A stretch of DNA of 64,000 nucleotides, taken from assembly GCA_050298035.1 (NCBI GenBank), contig JBNKTK010000003.1:1-64000 (forward strand), written 5' to 3'. Both the position numbers and the translations under genes were made by a program. Origin of the DNA: Gaoshiqia sp050298035 (lineage in GTDB: Bacteria; Bacteroidota; Bacteroidia; Bacteroidales; Prolixibacteraceae). The notes beneath the pieces are model-generated. The model had not been told where the DNA came from. It saw only the letters and a program-made list of their open reading frames with translations, and ran no database searches. Shown in pieces: positions 1-7,331 of this stretch (positions are counted from its first letter, which is position 1; every line of letters begins with the position of its first letter).

Positions 1-160
1 ATTTGCGTGTTGACAACAAAAAAGTAAATTTGAGTTATCTAATAAAAACAACCAGACAGAGTTTACTTTACACTCCCATATAAAAACCGGAAGCTTTTAA
101 TGAGAACGAGGTGGTAAAACAGAAATTATCCTGTTGAGGCTCTGTGCAGTCTGTGTGAAA

Positions 161-214
161 CTTTGTGTAACTCTGTGGTTCAGTCTTTACATTTAACCAT
201 AGAGTTACACAAAG
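161..214. repeat. Imperfect inverted repeat, intergenic
   Basis: Arms 161-180 and 195-214 are complementary at 19 of 20 positions around a 14-base loop, and a short GC-rich palindrome (215-230) follows. The arm motif TGTGTAACTCTGTGGTT recurs, again inverted, at 6846-6897. Bases 1-283 hold no gene that I can support beyond this structure; it lies downstream of the Nif11-like gene and could act as a 3' hairpin or be a dispersed REP-like element. Confidence 0.6.
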
Positions 215-283
215 CCCCGATTCTCCGGGGGCACAGAGTACCCCGAGTTTTTTTAATCCTTCTTATCCTTTCGCAGAGGTATG

Positions 284-529
284 TTAGCTGAATTGCATGG
301 TGAACCACATATTAGACTGCATCAGCATGTTGGCTTCTTCTTCAAACTGGCACTTTACATGGAGCATGTTTACCGATTCTTCAAACTCGTCCATTGTAAA
401 TTCATACCCGAGTTCAGTTAGCTGTTCAAAAATTTTTGTTGGGGGACATTGGTTGACAACCTTCCGCAATTCCGGGTTTGTTTGCGACTCGCGGATAAAC
501 TTCATTGCATTTGCGATAGCCATAATCAT
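284..529 (-). CDS. Nif11-like domain protein
   Basis: A short soluble protein of about 81 residues. The N-terminal half has the spacing of Nif11 domains: a helix of the type AMKFIRESQTNPELRKVV, then a second helix ending in LTELGYEFTMDEF. Nif11 domains occur in small proteins of unknown role and as leader segments of ribosomally made modified peptides. No double-glycine cleavage site and no modification enzyme are visible nearby, so a peptide-precursor role is not supported. The frame stays open upstream to a TTG at 559, but the ATG at 529 (or 523) behind an A-rich stretch is the better start. The C-terminal 30 residues are Met/Phe-rich and not recognised. Confidence 0.6.
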   Translation of the reverse strand: MIMAIANAMKFIRESQTNPELRKVVNQCPPTKIFEQLTELGYEFTMDEFEESVNMLHVKCQFEEEANMLMQSNMWFTMQFS

Positions 530-715
530 TCTCTTTTTTGGTTCAACTTCTTCGAACAAAAACTAAAATCCGACATTCTTGTAGGAGGATTTTCACCAGT
601 TCCTACCAGAATGTTGGATATAGCGGATTTTATACGCTGACACAAAATGGGGCAAACCCAATGCCACATTCTTTTTTTGAAATGATTGATCGTGGATATC
701 TGTCTGTCGTAAGTC

Positions 716-1303
716 TTAAAAAACGTATGATATTCCGAACTTCCAACCGTCTTCGGTCAGGTGTTCCTGGTAGTTTTCGTGTTGAAAGGCGAGTACTGAA
801 TGGAATTTTAGGAATGGATTCACAAAAAATTCAAGATGTTTGATTTGATACCTGGCACCTAAACCAAATCCCAACCCAATCCCGGATTGATCGTCAATAC
901 GGCTGTTTGTTCCGCTCACTTCAAAGTCGAATAATGCTCCGCCATTAACGAACAGGTATTTGGCAAATATAAACTTGGCATAGGCCGGGATTGTTAATAG
1001 CTGTGTATGGGTATGGTAGATAGATGGGGGTTCTGGACTAGGCGCTGATGTGATCTTGATTTTGTCTTTTGAATAATCCAGGCCTGTTTCAAACCATAAA
1101 TTTCCTTTTAATCTTTTTTCATATTGAATGCCGAACGAAAAAGATCCTTCTCCTTCGTGCCCGGGGCCACCGATCAAACCGGATTTTATTAAAATATCAT
1201 TGTTAGCAAAGGAGTAGGTGATCCCTAGTTTTTGCGTTGTATTCTGGGCATAAGCGACTGATGTGATCAAAAACAGGAGGAATAGAGAGCTAATAATTTT
1301 CAT
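716..1303 (-). CDS. Outer-membrane beta-barrel protein, porin-like
   Basis: A 195-residue protein with a clear Sec signal peptide (residues 1-19, cleaved after SVAYA), followed by alternating hydrophobic/polar strands and a C-terminal aromatic residue (ISYVF), as in small Bacteroidota beta-barrels of the PF13568 type. The central strands carry GxGxGFGLGARY-like repeats typical of membrane barrels. It probably sits in the outer membrane with eight strands; no ligand or transport role can be read from the sequence. It stands alone between the Nif11-like gene and the oxygenase gene, with over 100 bases on either side, so it is probably transcribed by itself. Confidence 0.7.
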   Translation of the reverse strand: MKIISSLFLLFLITSVAYAQNTTQKLGITYSFANNDILIKSGLIGGPGHEGEGSFSFGIQYEKRLKGNLWFETGLDYSKDKIKITSAPSPEPPSIYHTHTQLLTIPAYAKFIFAKYLFVNGGALFDFEVSGTNSRIDDQSGIGLGFGLGARYQIKHLEFFVNPFLKFHSVLAFQHENYQEHLTEDGWKFGISYVF

Positions 1304-1436
1304 GAATGTTGATTTTGATAATTAGATAAATGCATATAGAGAATACTTGAATGTTGATGAGCATTATAGGCAAAGCGTTGCGTCAAAGTTCTAAATTATC
1401 AATATAATGAAGAAATATAATCTGGACAAGATGTTT

Positions 1437-2042
1437 TTACTTTAGCCATCCCGTGACACTGTACCGTTCTTTTCTGGCCAGAAATACTTCATGTTCAATC
1501 AGGTCGCTTTTGAAAATTACAGTTCGGCCCCATACCGGCAAAATGGCCAGTTCTTTTTCAAGGTAAAGCATCAACGTCCCGCCATCGTCAACGTTCCAGT
1601 CTTTGTTCAGGTATGTGATCACTGAAAACTTCCGGGCCTCATCATTTTTAAACTGATCGAGGTGGCGCTTGTAAAAATTGCCTTTCTCAAAACAGGCGTA
1701 ATGAAATTCAAAGTCGCGGATTCCGGTATAGCATGTCCGGTTCAAATAATTGGCAAGGTCAGATATCTTTTCAATAAAGATTTTCTCCGATGCTTGTTTC
1801 GAGTCATTCTCGATCCAATGGATTTTGTCGGATCGGATTGTTCGTTCCTGTGTGAAATTTATGTGGTTTCCTATTCCTGCAGGTTTAAAGTTTCCTTCAC
1901 CCCGGAGCCTTAACAATTCCGTTTTCAAACCTGCTAAAACGTGATCTTCGAAGAGCCCTTCGATGATTGCATAATTCTTTTCAATCAAATCATCAATAAT
2001 CTGTTCATATTGATGAAAAATTTCGTGCGCTGTCGTGTTCAT
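1437..2042 (-). CDS. 2OG-Fe(II) dioxygenase (prolyl 4-hydroxylase-like)
   Basis: A cytoplasmic oxygenase of about 201 residues. The C-terminal half carries the facial triad and co-substrate arginine of the 2-oxoglutarate/Fe(II) superfamily: HLD (first His and Asp), then the distal His in LIEHEV, followed by RYSVTGW, where Arg would bind 2-oxoglutarate. The family hydroxylates proline or other residues, or small molecules; the substrate here is unknown. The ATG at 2042 (MNTTAHEI) was chosen over the in-frame ATG at 2096, because the extra 18 residues look like untranslated sequence. It is divergent from the LCIB-like gene. Confidence 0.75.
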   Translation of the reverse strand: MNTTAHEIFHQYEQIIDDLIEKNYAIIEGLFEDHVLAGLKTELLRLRGEGNFKPAGIGNHINFTQERTIRSDKIHWIENDSKQASEKIFIEKISDLANYLNRTCYTGIRDFEFHYACFEKGNFYKRHLDQFKNDEARKFSVITYLNKDWNVDDGGTLMLYLEKELAILPVWGRTVIFKSDLIEHEVFLARKERYSVTGWLK

Positions 2043-2198
2043 TCCTGAATTTTGATGGATACAGAACACCAATGTTGGGAATAAGTTTGGTTGCATGGCG
2101 GAATAATGAAGGACAGGAACCCGAACGATGAACTGTTTTGCGGTACGGATGTTAAAATCCAGGGTAATTGAAGATCGGGAACTTCAAAATTTATAAAA

Positions 2199-2888
2199 AT
2201 GAACCAGGTTGTCGAAAGGATAAAATCGTTGTTTCCGCAGGCCGGCCCTTACAATGAAGTGCTGGATAGCTATTATAAGCTCATGCACGATGAATATGGC
2301 ATGGAACCCGAAAGTTCCATTTCGGCGGTTTCGGTTTGCCCGGACGAGCTAAACAACCAGGTAACCAACTACATTCAGGATTACTTTGGCTATACTTTTC
2401 ATATTGGCGGGCTGACAGGCTACCCGTTTACCGGAGAAACCGGGTTCAATGCCTTTGGTGACCACATTCCGGATGATGGGACGGCAGTGATTTTTTTCGG
2501 TCCGCACATGGCTGTCGATGCTGATTTGCCTTTGGGATTGATCAGGCGAAAGGGGCAGAGGCGGGCAACTTATTCCTGTGGTGCTGCTTTTAGTGCACAC
2601 CAGGTTGTAACCGGAAGCCCGAACCTGACTAACCCGGCCGATGACATTCAACAAGAGGCCGTGAAACAAATGCTTGCCCGTAACCGGCACCGGATTCCAG
2701 AAATTGCCCCGGAGTTGCATATCCTTGATTTGATGTTTGAAGAAAGCCATGAGTTCATTGTACGGCAATCGAAACGGATCAAAAAAAAGTTCAATGCCCG
2801 GCAGATTATTTTGCTTGGTGGTTTTATCATCAATACTCCGTCGGATATGCCGGATTACCTCACGATAAAATATTTTGAGCGGGTTTAG
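2199..2888 (+). CDS. LCIB-type (theta-class-like) putative carbonic anhydrase
   Basis: A 229-residue soluble protein that resembles the LCIB/LCIC family of algal CO2-concentrating proteins, some of which are theta-class carbonic anhydrases. Landmarks are VCPDE (Cys47, Asp49), the glycine-rich GGLTGYPFTGETGFNAFG, DHIPDDG, FFGPHM (His103), RRKGQRR and YSCGAAF (Cys127). Cys47, His103 and Cys127 have the order and rough spacing of the family's zinc ligands. Where active members have CxDxR, this protein has CPDEL, so the Arg partner of the Asp appears to be Leu; activity is therefore uncertain. It ends 10 bases before a convergent gene. Family assignment is from memory of motifs. Confidence 0.7.
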   Translation: MNQVVERIKSLFPQAGPYNEVLDSYYKLMHDEYGMEPESSISAVSVCPDELNNQVTNYIQDYFGYTFHIGGLTGYPFTGETGFNAFGDHIPDDGTAVIFFGPHMAVDADLPLGLIRRKGQRRATYSCGAAFSAHQVVTGSPNLTNPADDIQQEAVKQMLARNRHRIPEIAPELHILDLMFEESHEFIVRQSKRIKKKFNARQIILLGGFIINTPSDMPDYLTIKYFERV

Positions 2889-2898
2889 CCAAACAGGA

Positions 2899-3477
2899 TC
2901 ATTGGTTGTCAAAAAACTGCCGGTAGCATTTCATGATGCCTTTTCCCTGTTCCAGTCTTTTTACAGGAGAGAGGCCAATCTTTGCACGGATGCTGTTGAT
3001 CTCGGAGACTGTTGGCGGACTGTTTATCTCTTGTGCATCGAAATAGAGCAGGTAAACCGTTTTCAGGGTTGAACCTTTAAACCGAATGGTGTATTTGCCT
3101 GTTCGTGCAGGATGAATATGAATGTAACGGTTTGTTTCTATTCCCTCGCGAATAATCCAAAAGGATTGGTCGTCGAGCTCAATCAGCCGGTGCCCTGATG
3201 AACGGTTTAACCACTCTTTGAACGCGTCATTCCCGATCACCTTCAGCTGTTCCAGCCGGTCAATAATTTGCTTTCCGATTTCTGTTGGAGTGAGGCTGCC
3301 GGTGTATACATCAATATAGTTATTGCAAAGCGGATCCATTAGGTTAATGAGCGTTTCAGCCGATGTTCCGTTTAGTAATTGAAGGATATGGTTCCGGTGG
3401 TGCTTAAACGCGTTGAACCGTATCGGCAGCGGTATGTCGTTTTCTTGGATCATCAGTTGTATCGGCTTGTTGTTCAT
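2899..3477 (-). CDS. Conserved protein of unknown function
   Basis: I do not recognise a named domain. The 192-residue product has no signal peptide or membrane segment and is probably cytoplasmic. The N-terminal third is helical and His-rich (FNAFKHHRNHIL). The central block has YTGSLTPTEIGKQIID and a beta-strand section YIHIHPARTGKYTIRFKGSTLKT; the C-terminus has IRAKIGLSPVKR. The HPAR...IRxKxxTLKT pattern looks like a conserved Bacteroidota family of unknown role, though that is recollection and not a search result. It converges on the LCIB-like gene with a 10-base gap. Confidence 0.6.
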   Translation of the reverse strand: MNNKPIQLMIQENDIPLPIRFNAFKHHRNHILQLLNGTSAETLINLMDPLCNNYIDVYTGSLTPTEIGKQIIDRLEQLKVIGNDAFKEWLNRSSGHRLIELDDQSFWIIREGIETNRYIHIHPARTGKYTIRFKGSTLKTVYLLYFDAQEINSPPTVSEINSIRAKIGLSPVKRLEQGKGIMKCYRQFFDNQ

Positions 3478-3577
3478 CTTAAAATATGCCTATGGATGGT
3501 GAAAGGTTTCGGAATGCTGCCAAAAAATTTGTAGCTTGCTTCATCCAAAAAAATTCAAACGATAAATTTTTCTGATC

Positions 3578-4417
3578 ATGAAAACATATTTCATTTCTGC
3601 ACTCTTGATGTTGATAAGTGTTCTTTCCTTTGGACAGTCGCGTTACAAGTATGTAATTGTTCCAACTCAATTTCCGGAGATTGCAAGCGGTTTTAACCCC
3701 TACGGAATTAGTTCTGCAGTTCAGGGGATATTAAAAGAAAAATCGATCTCTACGGTATTTGAGTCAGATGATCGTCCTGCTGATTATTGCGAAGCACTAA
3801 CAATGGATATTGAAAAAATGCAGAGTATGCTCCGGAATAAACTTCGGGTTAGTTTGTTGGATTGTCAGCATCGCGTGGTTTGGAGCAGTGAGGGTACGGG
3901 GATGTCGAAAGATTACCGTGAAGGTTATGCCGAGGCATTGGCTGATGCCATGAAGGATTTGACAGAACTTCCGGAGAATAAAACTCCGAAATATCAGACT
4001 ACGGTTGCGGTAGCTGTTCCTGTTCAGGAAACTCCAAAGGCTGAGCCTGCACCAGCTCCGAAAATAGAAGAACCCGAAGTTGCTGAGCCAGTTTCCGGTG
4101 CAGTCGTTTCTGTTCAGGACGAAATTTATGTGCCGGGGAACCTGTATTACAATTACTCGTATTTTGTCGATCTTGTTGAGGGCGGTCAGGGACAGAAAAA
4201 GTTGGTTGTGATTAACGGAGAACAATTGGGCTACTCAAACCTGCAAGCGATTGCTGTGTTGTCGCCTTCCGGTCTTGGTGATGTATATACCGTTCAGTGG
4301 ACAAATGCTGATGGTTCAAAAATAAGTGGCGTCGCTAATTTGTCTTCCGGTAAATTGAGTATTTCGTTGCAAACCGGCGAAACTCCCCGTGTCATCACGT
4401 TAAAAGCTTATAAATAA
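3578..4417 (+). CDS. Secreted protein of unknown function
   Basis: A 279-residue product with a Sec signal peptide (residues 1-19, ending LSFGQ). The N-terminal domain (about 20-140) starts with YKYVIVPTQFPEI and resembles a Bacteroidota secreted family whose members begin with similar 'VxVPxxF' strands; no function is known to me. A Pro/Ala/Glu-rich linker (about 145-172) leads to a C-terminal beta-rich domain of about 100 residues. It is probably periplasmic or attached to the outer membrane. Its promoter region is the 100 bases divergent from the 2899-3477 gene. Confidence 0.65.
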   Translation: MKTYFISALLMLISVLSFGQSRYKYVIVPTQFPEIASGFNPYGISSAVQGILKEKSISTVFESDDRPADYCEALTMDIEKMQSMLRNKLRVSLLDCQHRVVWSSEGTGMSKDYREGYAEALADAMKDLTELPENKTPKYQTTVAVAVPVQETPKAEPAPAPKIEEPEVAEPVSGAVVSVQDEIYVPGNLYYNYSYFVDLVEGGQGQKKLVVINGEQLGYSNLQAIAVLSPSGLGDVYTVQWTNADGSKISGVANLSSGKLSISLQTGETPRVITLKAYK

Positions 4418-4450
4418 TCTGTGATCCCGTATGTGGGGATTATAAAACAA

Positions 4451-4562
4451 CAATAGGCACATAAGATACATCGGTTTCATTTTATAGACACCCCAAAATC
4501 AGCTGTTATTATTTTGAGGTTTGGCTCGGTCCGGTTTTCTATTGTGCCCTATGTGCCTATTG
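4451..4562. repeat. Intergenic inverted repeat
   Basis: CAATAGGCACATA at 4451-4463 is perfectly inverted as TATGTGCCTATTG at 4550-4562, spaced by 86 bases. A second, imperfect half copy (ATTGTGCCC) precedes the right arm. It lies between two convergent genes (ends 4417 and 4630) and is probably a dispersed non-coding element. Confidence 0.5.
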
Positions 4563-4629
4563 TGGATCATTTTAAGAAATCTCAGGATGACCATTTGAGC
4601 CATTCTTCGTCAGAACAACTTCCCCAACC

Positions 4630-5460
4630 TTATTTCTCGATTTTGTAGGCAACTACCTGGTTGTCGAAAAACGTTGGCACCAGTAGCAGGTTCAGTTCTT
4701 TTGCAAAGAAAATATCTGCCGTGTTGATCTTCTTTTCCGTTGAATCCCACATGGTGGTTATTTTGCCATTATCGAGATAATAAATTTTACCCGGCCAGTT
4801 TGAAAAGACAAAATTGCCGTCGTTGTCTTTGTCCAGGCCGTCAATGCCGCCGCATCCATCCTGAATGTCGCTTACTTCTTTGGTTTTAATGTCAGCCACC
4901 TGAATTTTTTGCGACCCGATGTAGAGTTTGCCCATTTCGGTGTACAATCCATTGATTCCTTGTATGTCACTGCTTTCAAGCCAAAGGCTTATTTTGCCGT
5001 TCTGAAGAACATGGATTTTGTTCGTTTCACTGTCGGAAACAAAGATCATCCCGTTGTGGCAAGCGGCCACATCATTCAGAAACTTGGCCCCTTCAACCGG
5101 GTATCGGTTTGCAATTGTCCCGCCGGCGATGTCAATTTCAACCAGGTTATCGATGTCTGATACATAGAGCTTGCCGTTAAATACGGCCATACCTTTGGGG
5201 GCATTCAGCTCGGTCACCCATTCCAGTGTCTTAATACTTCCATCCGGGTTGAGCTGGGAGATAAAACCATTCCCGTCTTTATCAATCGGGTTGCCATTAA
5301 TGTTGGCAACAAAAATCACGTTTGTGGCGGCATCGTATAAAACCGATTCGGGAGTTTTCATCGTTGGGCCTGTTCGCCATACTTCTACCATTTTCTGTCC
5401 GTAGCTGTAAACTGAAAAAAGAAGAATTGTTACAGCGATAAATGCTTTTTTTGAATTCAT
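4630..5460 (-). CDS. Secreted SMP-30/NHL-type beta-propeller protein
   Basis: A 276-residue exported protein with a signal peptide (1-21, ending YSYGQ). The rest is a set of about six repeated blades with motifs such as GMAVFNGKLYVSDIDNLVEID, GMIFVSDSETNKIHVL and GIDGLDKDNDGNFVFSNW, typical of SMP-30/gluconolactonase and NHL-like propellers. Members bind a divalent metal in the central channel and often hydrolyse lactones, but the substrate here is unknown. Related Bacteroidota proteins are often mislabelled 'ATP/GTP-binding protein'. It is divergent from a second propeller, the lactonase at 5567, with a shared 106-base promoter region. Confidence 0.7.
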   Translation of the reverse strand: MNSKKAFIAVTILLFSVYSYGQKMVEVWRTGPTMKTPESVLYDAATNVIFVANINGNPIDKDGNGFISQLNPDGSIKTLEWVTELNAPKGMAVFNGKLYVSDIDNLVEIDIAGGTIANRYPVEGAKFLNDVAACHNGMIFVSDSETNKIHVLQNGKISLWLESSDIQGINGLYTEMGKLYIGSQKIQVADIKTKEVSDIQDGCGGIDGLDKDNDGNFVFSNWPGKIYYLDNGKITTMWDSTEKKINTADIFFAKELNLLLVPTFFDNQVVAYKIEK

Positions 5461-5566
5461 TTGCTTTATTTTTGGGTTTCAGTAATATAAAACAAGGTAA
5501 TAATTCTTTGGTTTGATATTGATAGCGTTATTGATTCATACCCAATTCAAAATTGACTATAATCCT

Positions 5567-6697
5567 ATGAAAACTTCACATTTGCTTGTCTTTTTCCTGT
5601 CTATGATTCTGATTTCCTGTTCCGCTCCTAAAAAAGAATACTTGTTGTATGTTGGTACATACTCCGTTGAAGGAAGTGAAGGGATTTACTGTTACAATTA
5701 CAACCCGGAAACCGGTGAAATGTCGCCAAAGTTTGTAACACCAAATAATGCCAATCCCTCTTACCTGGAGATCAATTCAGCAGGTACAGGTTTATATGCT
5801 GTAAGCGAGATACACGATTTTGACAATCTGGATAGCGGATCAATTACTGCTTACCGAATTTCTGAAAATGGAGAGCTTGTAAAACAGAATACGGTAGCAA
5901 CAATGGGAAAACACCCTTGTCATGTAACCGTTTCTCCTGATGATAAAACTGTTGTTGCTGCCAATTATTCAAGCGGGAGCATCAGTATTTATGATGTGAA
6001 GGAAGATGGCAGCCTGAATGAGATGAAGCAGTTGATCCAGCACGAGGGCACAGGCCCGGACAGTACCCGCCAGGAAGGCCCGCATGCGCATTCGGCCCGG
6101 TTTACGAAAGACGGGACGTTGCTGGTTTCTGCCGATCTTGGTACCGACAAAGTCAATTTTTATCAACTGGCAGCTGACGGTAAAACCTACGAGCCAGCCA
6201 ATCAGGAGTTTGTAAGTGTTCCTCCGGGATTTGGGCCGCGTCATCTCGATTTTTCACCTGACGGGCATTTTATTTACGTGATGGATGAAATGGGTTCTTC
6301 GGTTACCGTGTTACAAAAAGAAGGTGAAGCATATCAGAAAATAGAAACGGTGTCTACTCTGCCTGCTGATTTCGATAGCATCAAGGCGGGTGCAGACATT
6401 CATTTAAGCCCGGACGGACGTTTTGTTTATGCTTCAAACCGTGGGCATAACTCAATAGCGGTGTTCAGCCGTGATGCACAAACCGGTAAAATAATTTTAA
6501 TCCAGAATGAACCGGTTCAGGGGAATTGGCCACGTAATTTTTTGATTGACCCGAACGGGAAATTCCTGTTGGTGGCGAACCAGCGAAGCAATAATGTGAC
6601 TGTCTTTTCAATCGATCCTGAAAGTGGTAAACTTACTTTCACAGGAACCAACCTGCTGATGCCAAGCCCGGTTTGCCTGAAATTTTTGGTCAGATAA
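5567..6697 (+). CDS. 6-phosphogluconolactonase-type seven-bladed propeller lipoprotein
   Basis: A 376-residue lactonase-family protein (YbhE/PF10282 type). The ATG at 5567 gives a lipoprotein leader with lipobox LISC; the frame extends upstream to 5513 but without signal character. Blades repeat the pattern YLLYVGTYS..., HVTVSPDDKTVVAANYSSGSISIYDV, HLDFSPDGHFIYVMDEMGSSV and DGRFVYASNRGHNSIAVF, with the characteristic HPCHV and GPHAHS segments. Cytoplasmic members hydrolyse 6-phosphogluconolactone; a lipid-anchored periplasmic form probably acts on another sugar lactone. The window also encodes the unrelated classical Pgl at 54558. Confidence 0.8.
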   Translation: MKTSHLLVFFLSMILISCSAPKKEYLLYVGTYSVEGSEGIYCYNYNPETGEMSPKFVTPNNANPSYLEINSAGTGLYAVSEIHDFDNLDSGSITAYRISENGELVKQNTVATMGKHPCHVTVSPDDKTVVAANYSSGSISIYDVKEDGSLNEMKQLIQHEGTGPDSTRQEGPHAHSARFTKDGTLLVSADLGTDKVNFYQLAADGKTYEPANQEFVSVPPGFGPRHLDFSPDGHFIYVMDEMGSSVTVLQKEGEAYQKIETVSTLPADFDSIKAGADIHLSPDGRFVYASNRGHNSIAVFSRDAQTGKIILIQNEPVQGNWPRNFLIDPNGKFLLVANQRSNNVTVFSIDPESGKLTFTGTNLLMPSPVCLKFLVR

Positions 6698-6845
6698 GAG
6701 GCTGTTTGAAAATTTACGATAAAGAGCTATAGGATGGGGTATTTTTTTACCCCACCTCTTGCCACGTCTATGGCTATCAGATCGGTAGGCTCGATAAACA
6801 ATTTTGATGGTATCCATGAACCATGTGTTACTTTGTGATTTGTTT

Positions 6846-6897
6846 TCTGTGTAACTCTGTGGTTAATTACCAGAACTGAACCACAGAGTTTCACAAG
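6846..6897. repeat. Intergenic inverted repeat, second copy
   Basis: TCTGTGTAACTCTGTGGTT at 6846-6864 is inverted as AACCACAGAGTTTCACAAG at 6879-6897 around a 14-base loop, with a few mismatches. The arms match those of the repeat at 161-214, so this is a dispersed family with at least two copies in the window. Confidence 0.6.
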
Positions 6898-7181
6898 GTT
6901 ATACGCAGAGGGACACCGAGTTATAGCAAGATAATTTCTACCTTTTAAAAGAGCAATCGAAGGTGCGACGGAGTGAATTATGCTTTTATTGTCTTCAAAT
7001 TAAATTGAAACAGTTTCTAAATTGACAATCAAAGATTATTGAATTTTCAGTCTAAATAAGTAAACGGGAGTTCGGTTTGGAACTAAATCCAGGCCTTGCT
7101 GTTTTAATTTTAGCTTCAATTGCAAAAAATGTCCGATATAAGAAAATATTATTTCGCTTAAATCGTCTGACATTAAATGAC

Positions 7182-7300
7182 GTCGGGATTTTTAGCTGAA
7201 AACAGACATTGATATGCTAGATGCACGAACTTGTGTTTAGTCATGCCCTCACTTCAAGTGAGGGTATGACTTTGCGACAAATGAAACGAAACATCCCGAC
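7182..7300. repeat. Nested palindromic element
   Basis: Outer arms GTCGGGAT (7182-7189) and ATCCCGAC (7293-7300) enclose an inner hairpin: 7239-7254 pairs with 7256-7271 with one mismatch, core CCCTCACTTCAAGTGAGGG. The inner CCCTCACT motif recurs inside the cusB-like gene (41542-41617). It could be a small REP-type or MITE-like element. Confidence 0.45.
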
Positions 7301-7331
7301 ATTCAACTAATTGAATTGAAAATAGAAATAC

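Larger units (their letters stand above)
6698..7331. other. 634-base gene-free region
   Basis: No convincing coding frame. It contains the inverted repeat 6846-6897, the nested palindromic element 7182-7300 and otherwise AT-rich sequence. It separates the lactonase gene from the MBL-fold hydrolase gene, whose promoter must lie in its right part. Confidence 0.6.

Noticed and set aside
10..32. Promoter-like TTG and TAAATTTG near the left edge
   Set aside because: The spacing is too short for the Bacteroidota -33/-7 arrangement and no gene follows on that strand.
538..843. Plus-strand frame of 101 codons
   Set aside because: It overlaps the antisense of the barrel gene end and the 5' region of the Nif11-like gene, with no domain or signal.
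2349..2912. Long minus-strand frame of 187 codons opposite the LCIB-like gene
   Set aside because: It is the antisense of a gene with clear family motifs and has no recognisable domain of its own.
6734..6755. Hairpin with a T-filled loop as terminator of the lactonase gene
   Set aside because: The seven-base stem has its T run in the loop and none after it, so it does not fit a Rho-independent terminator.
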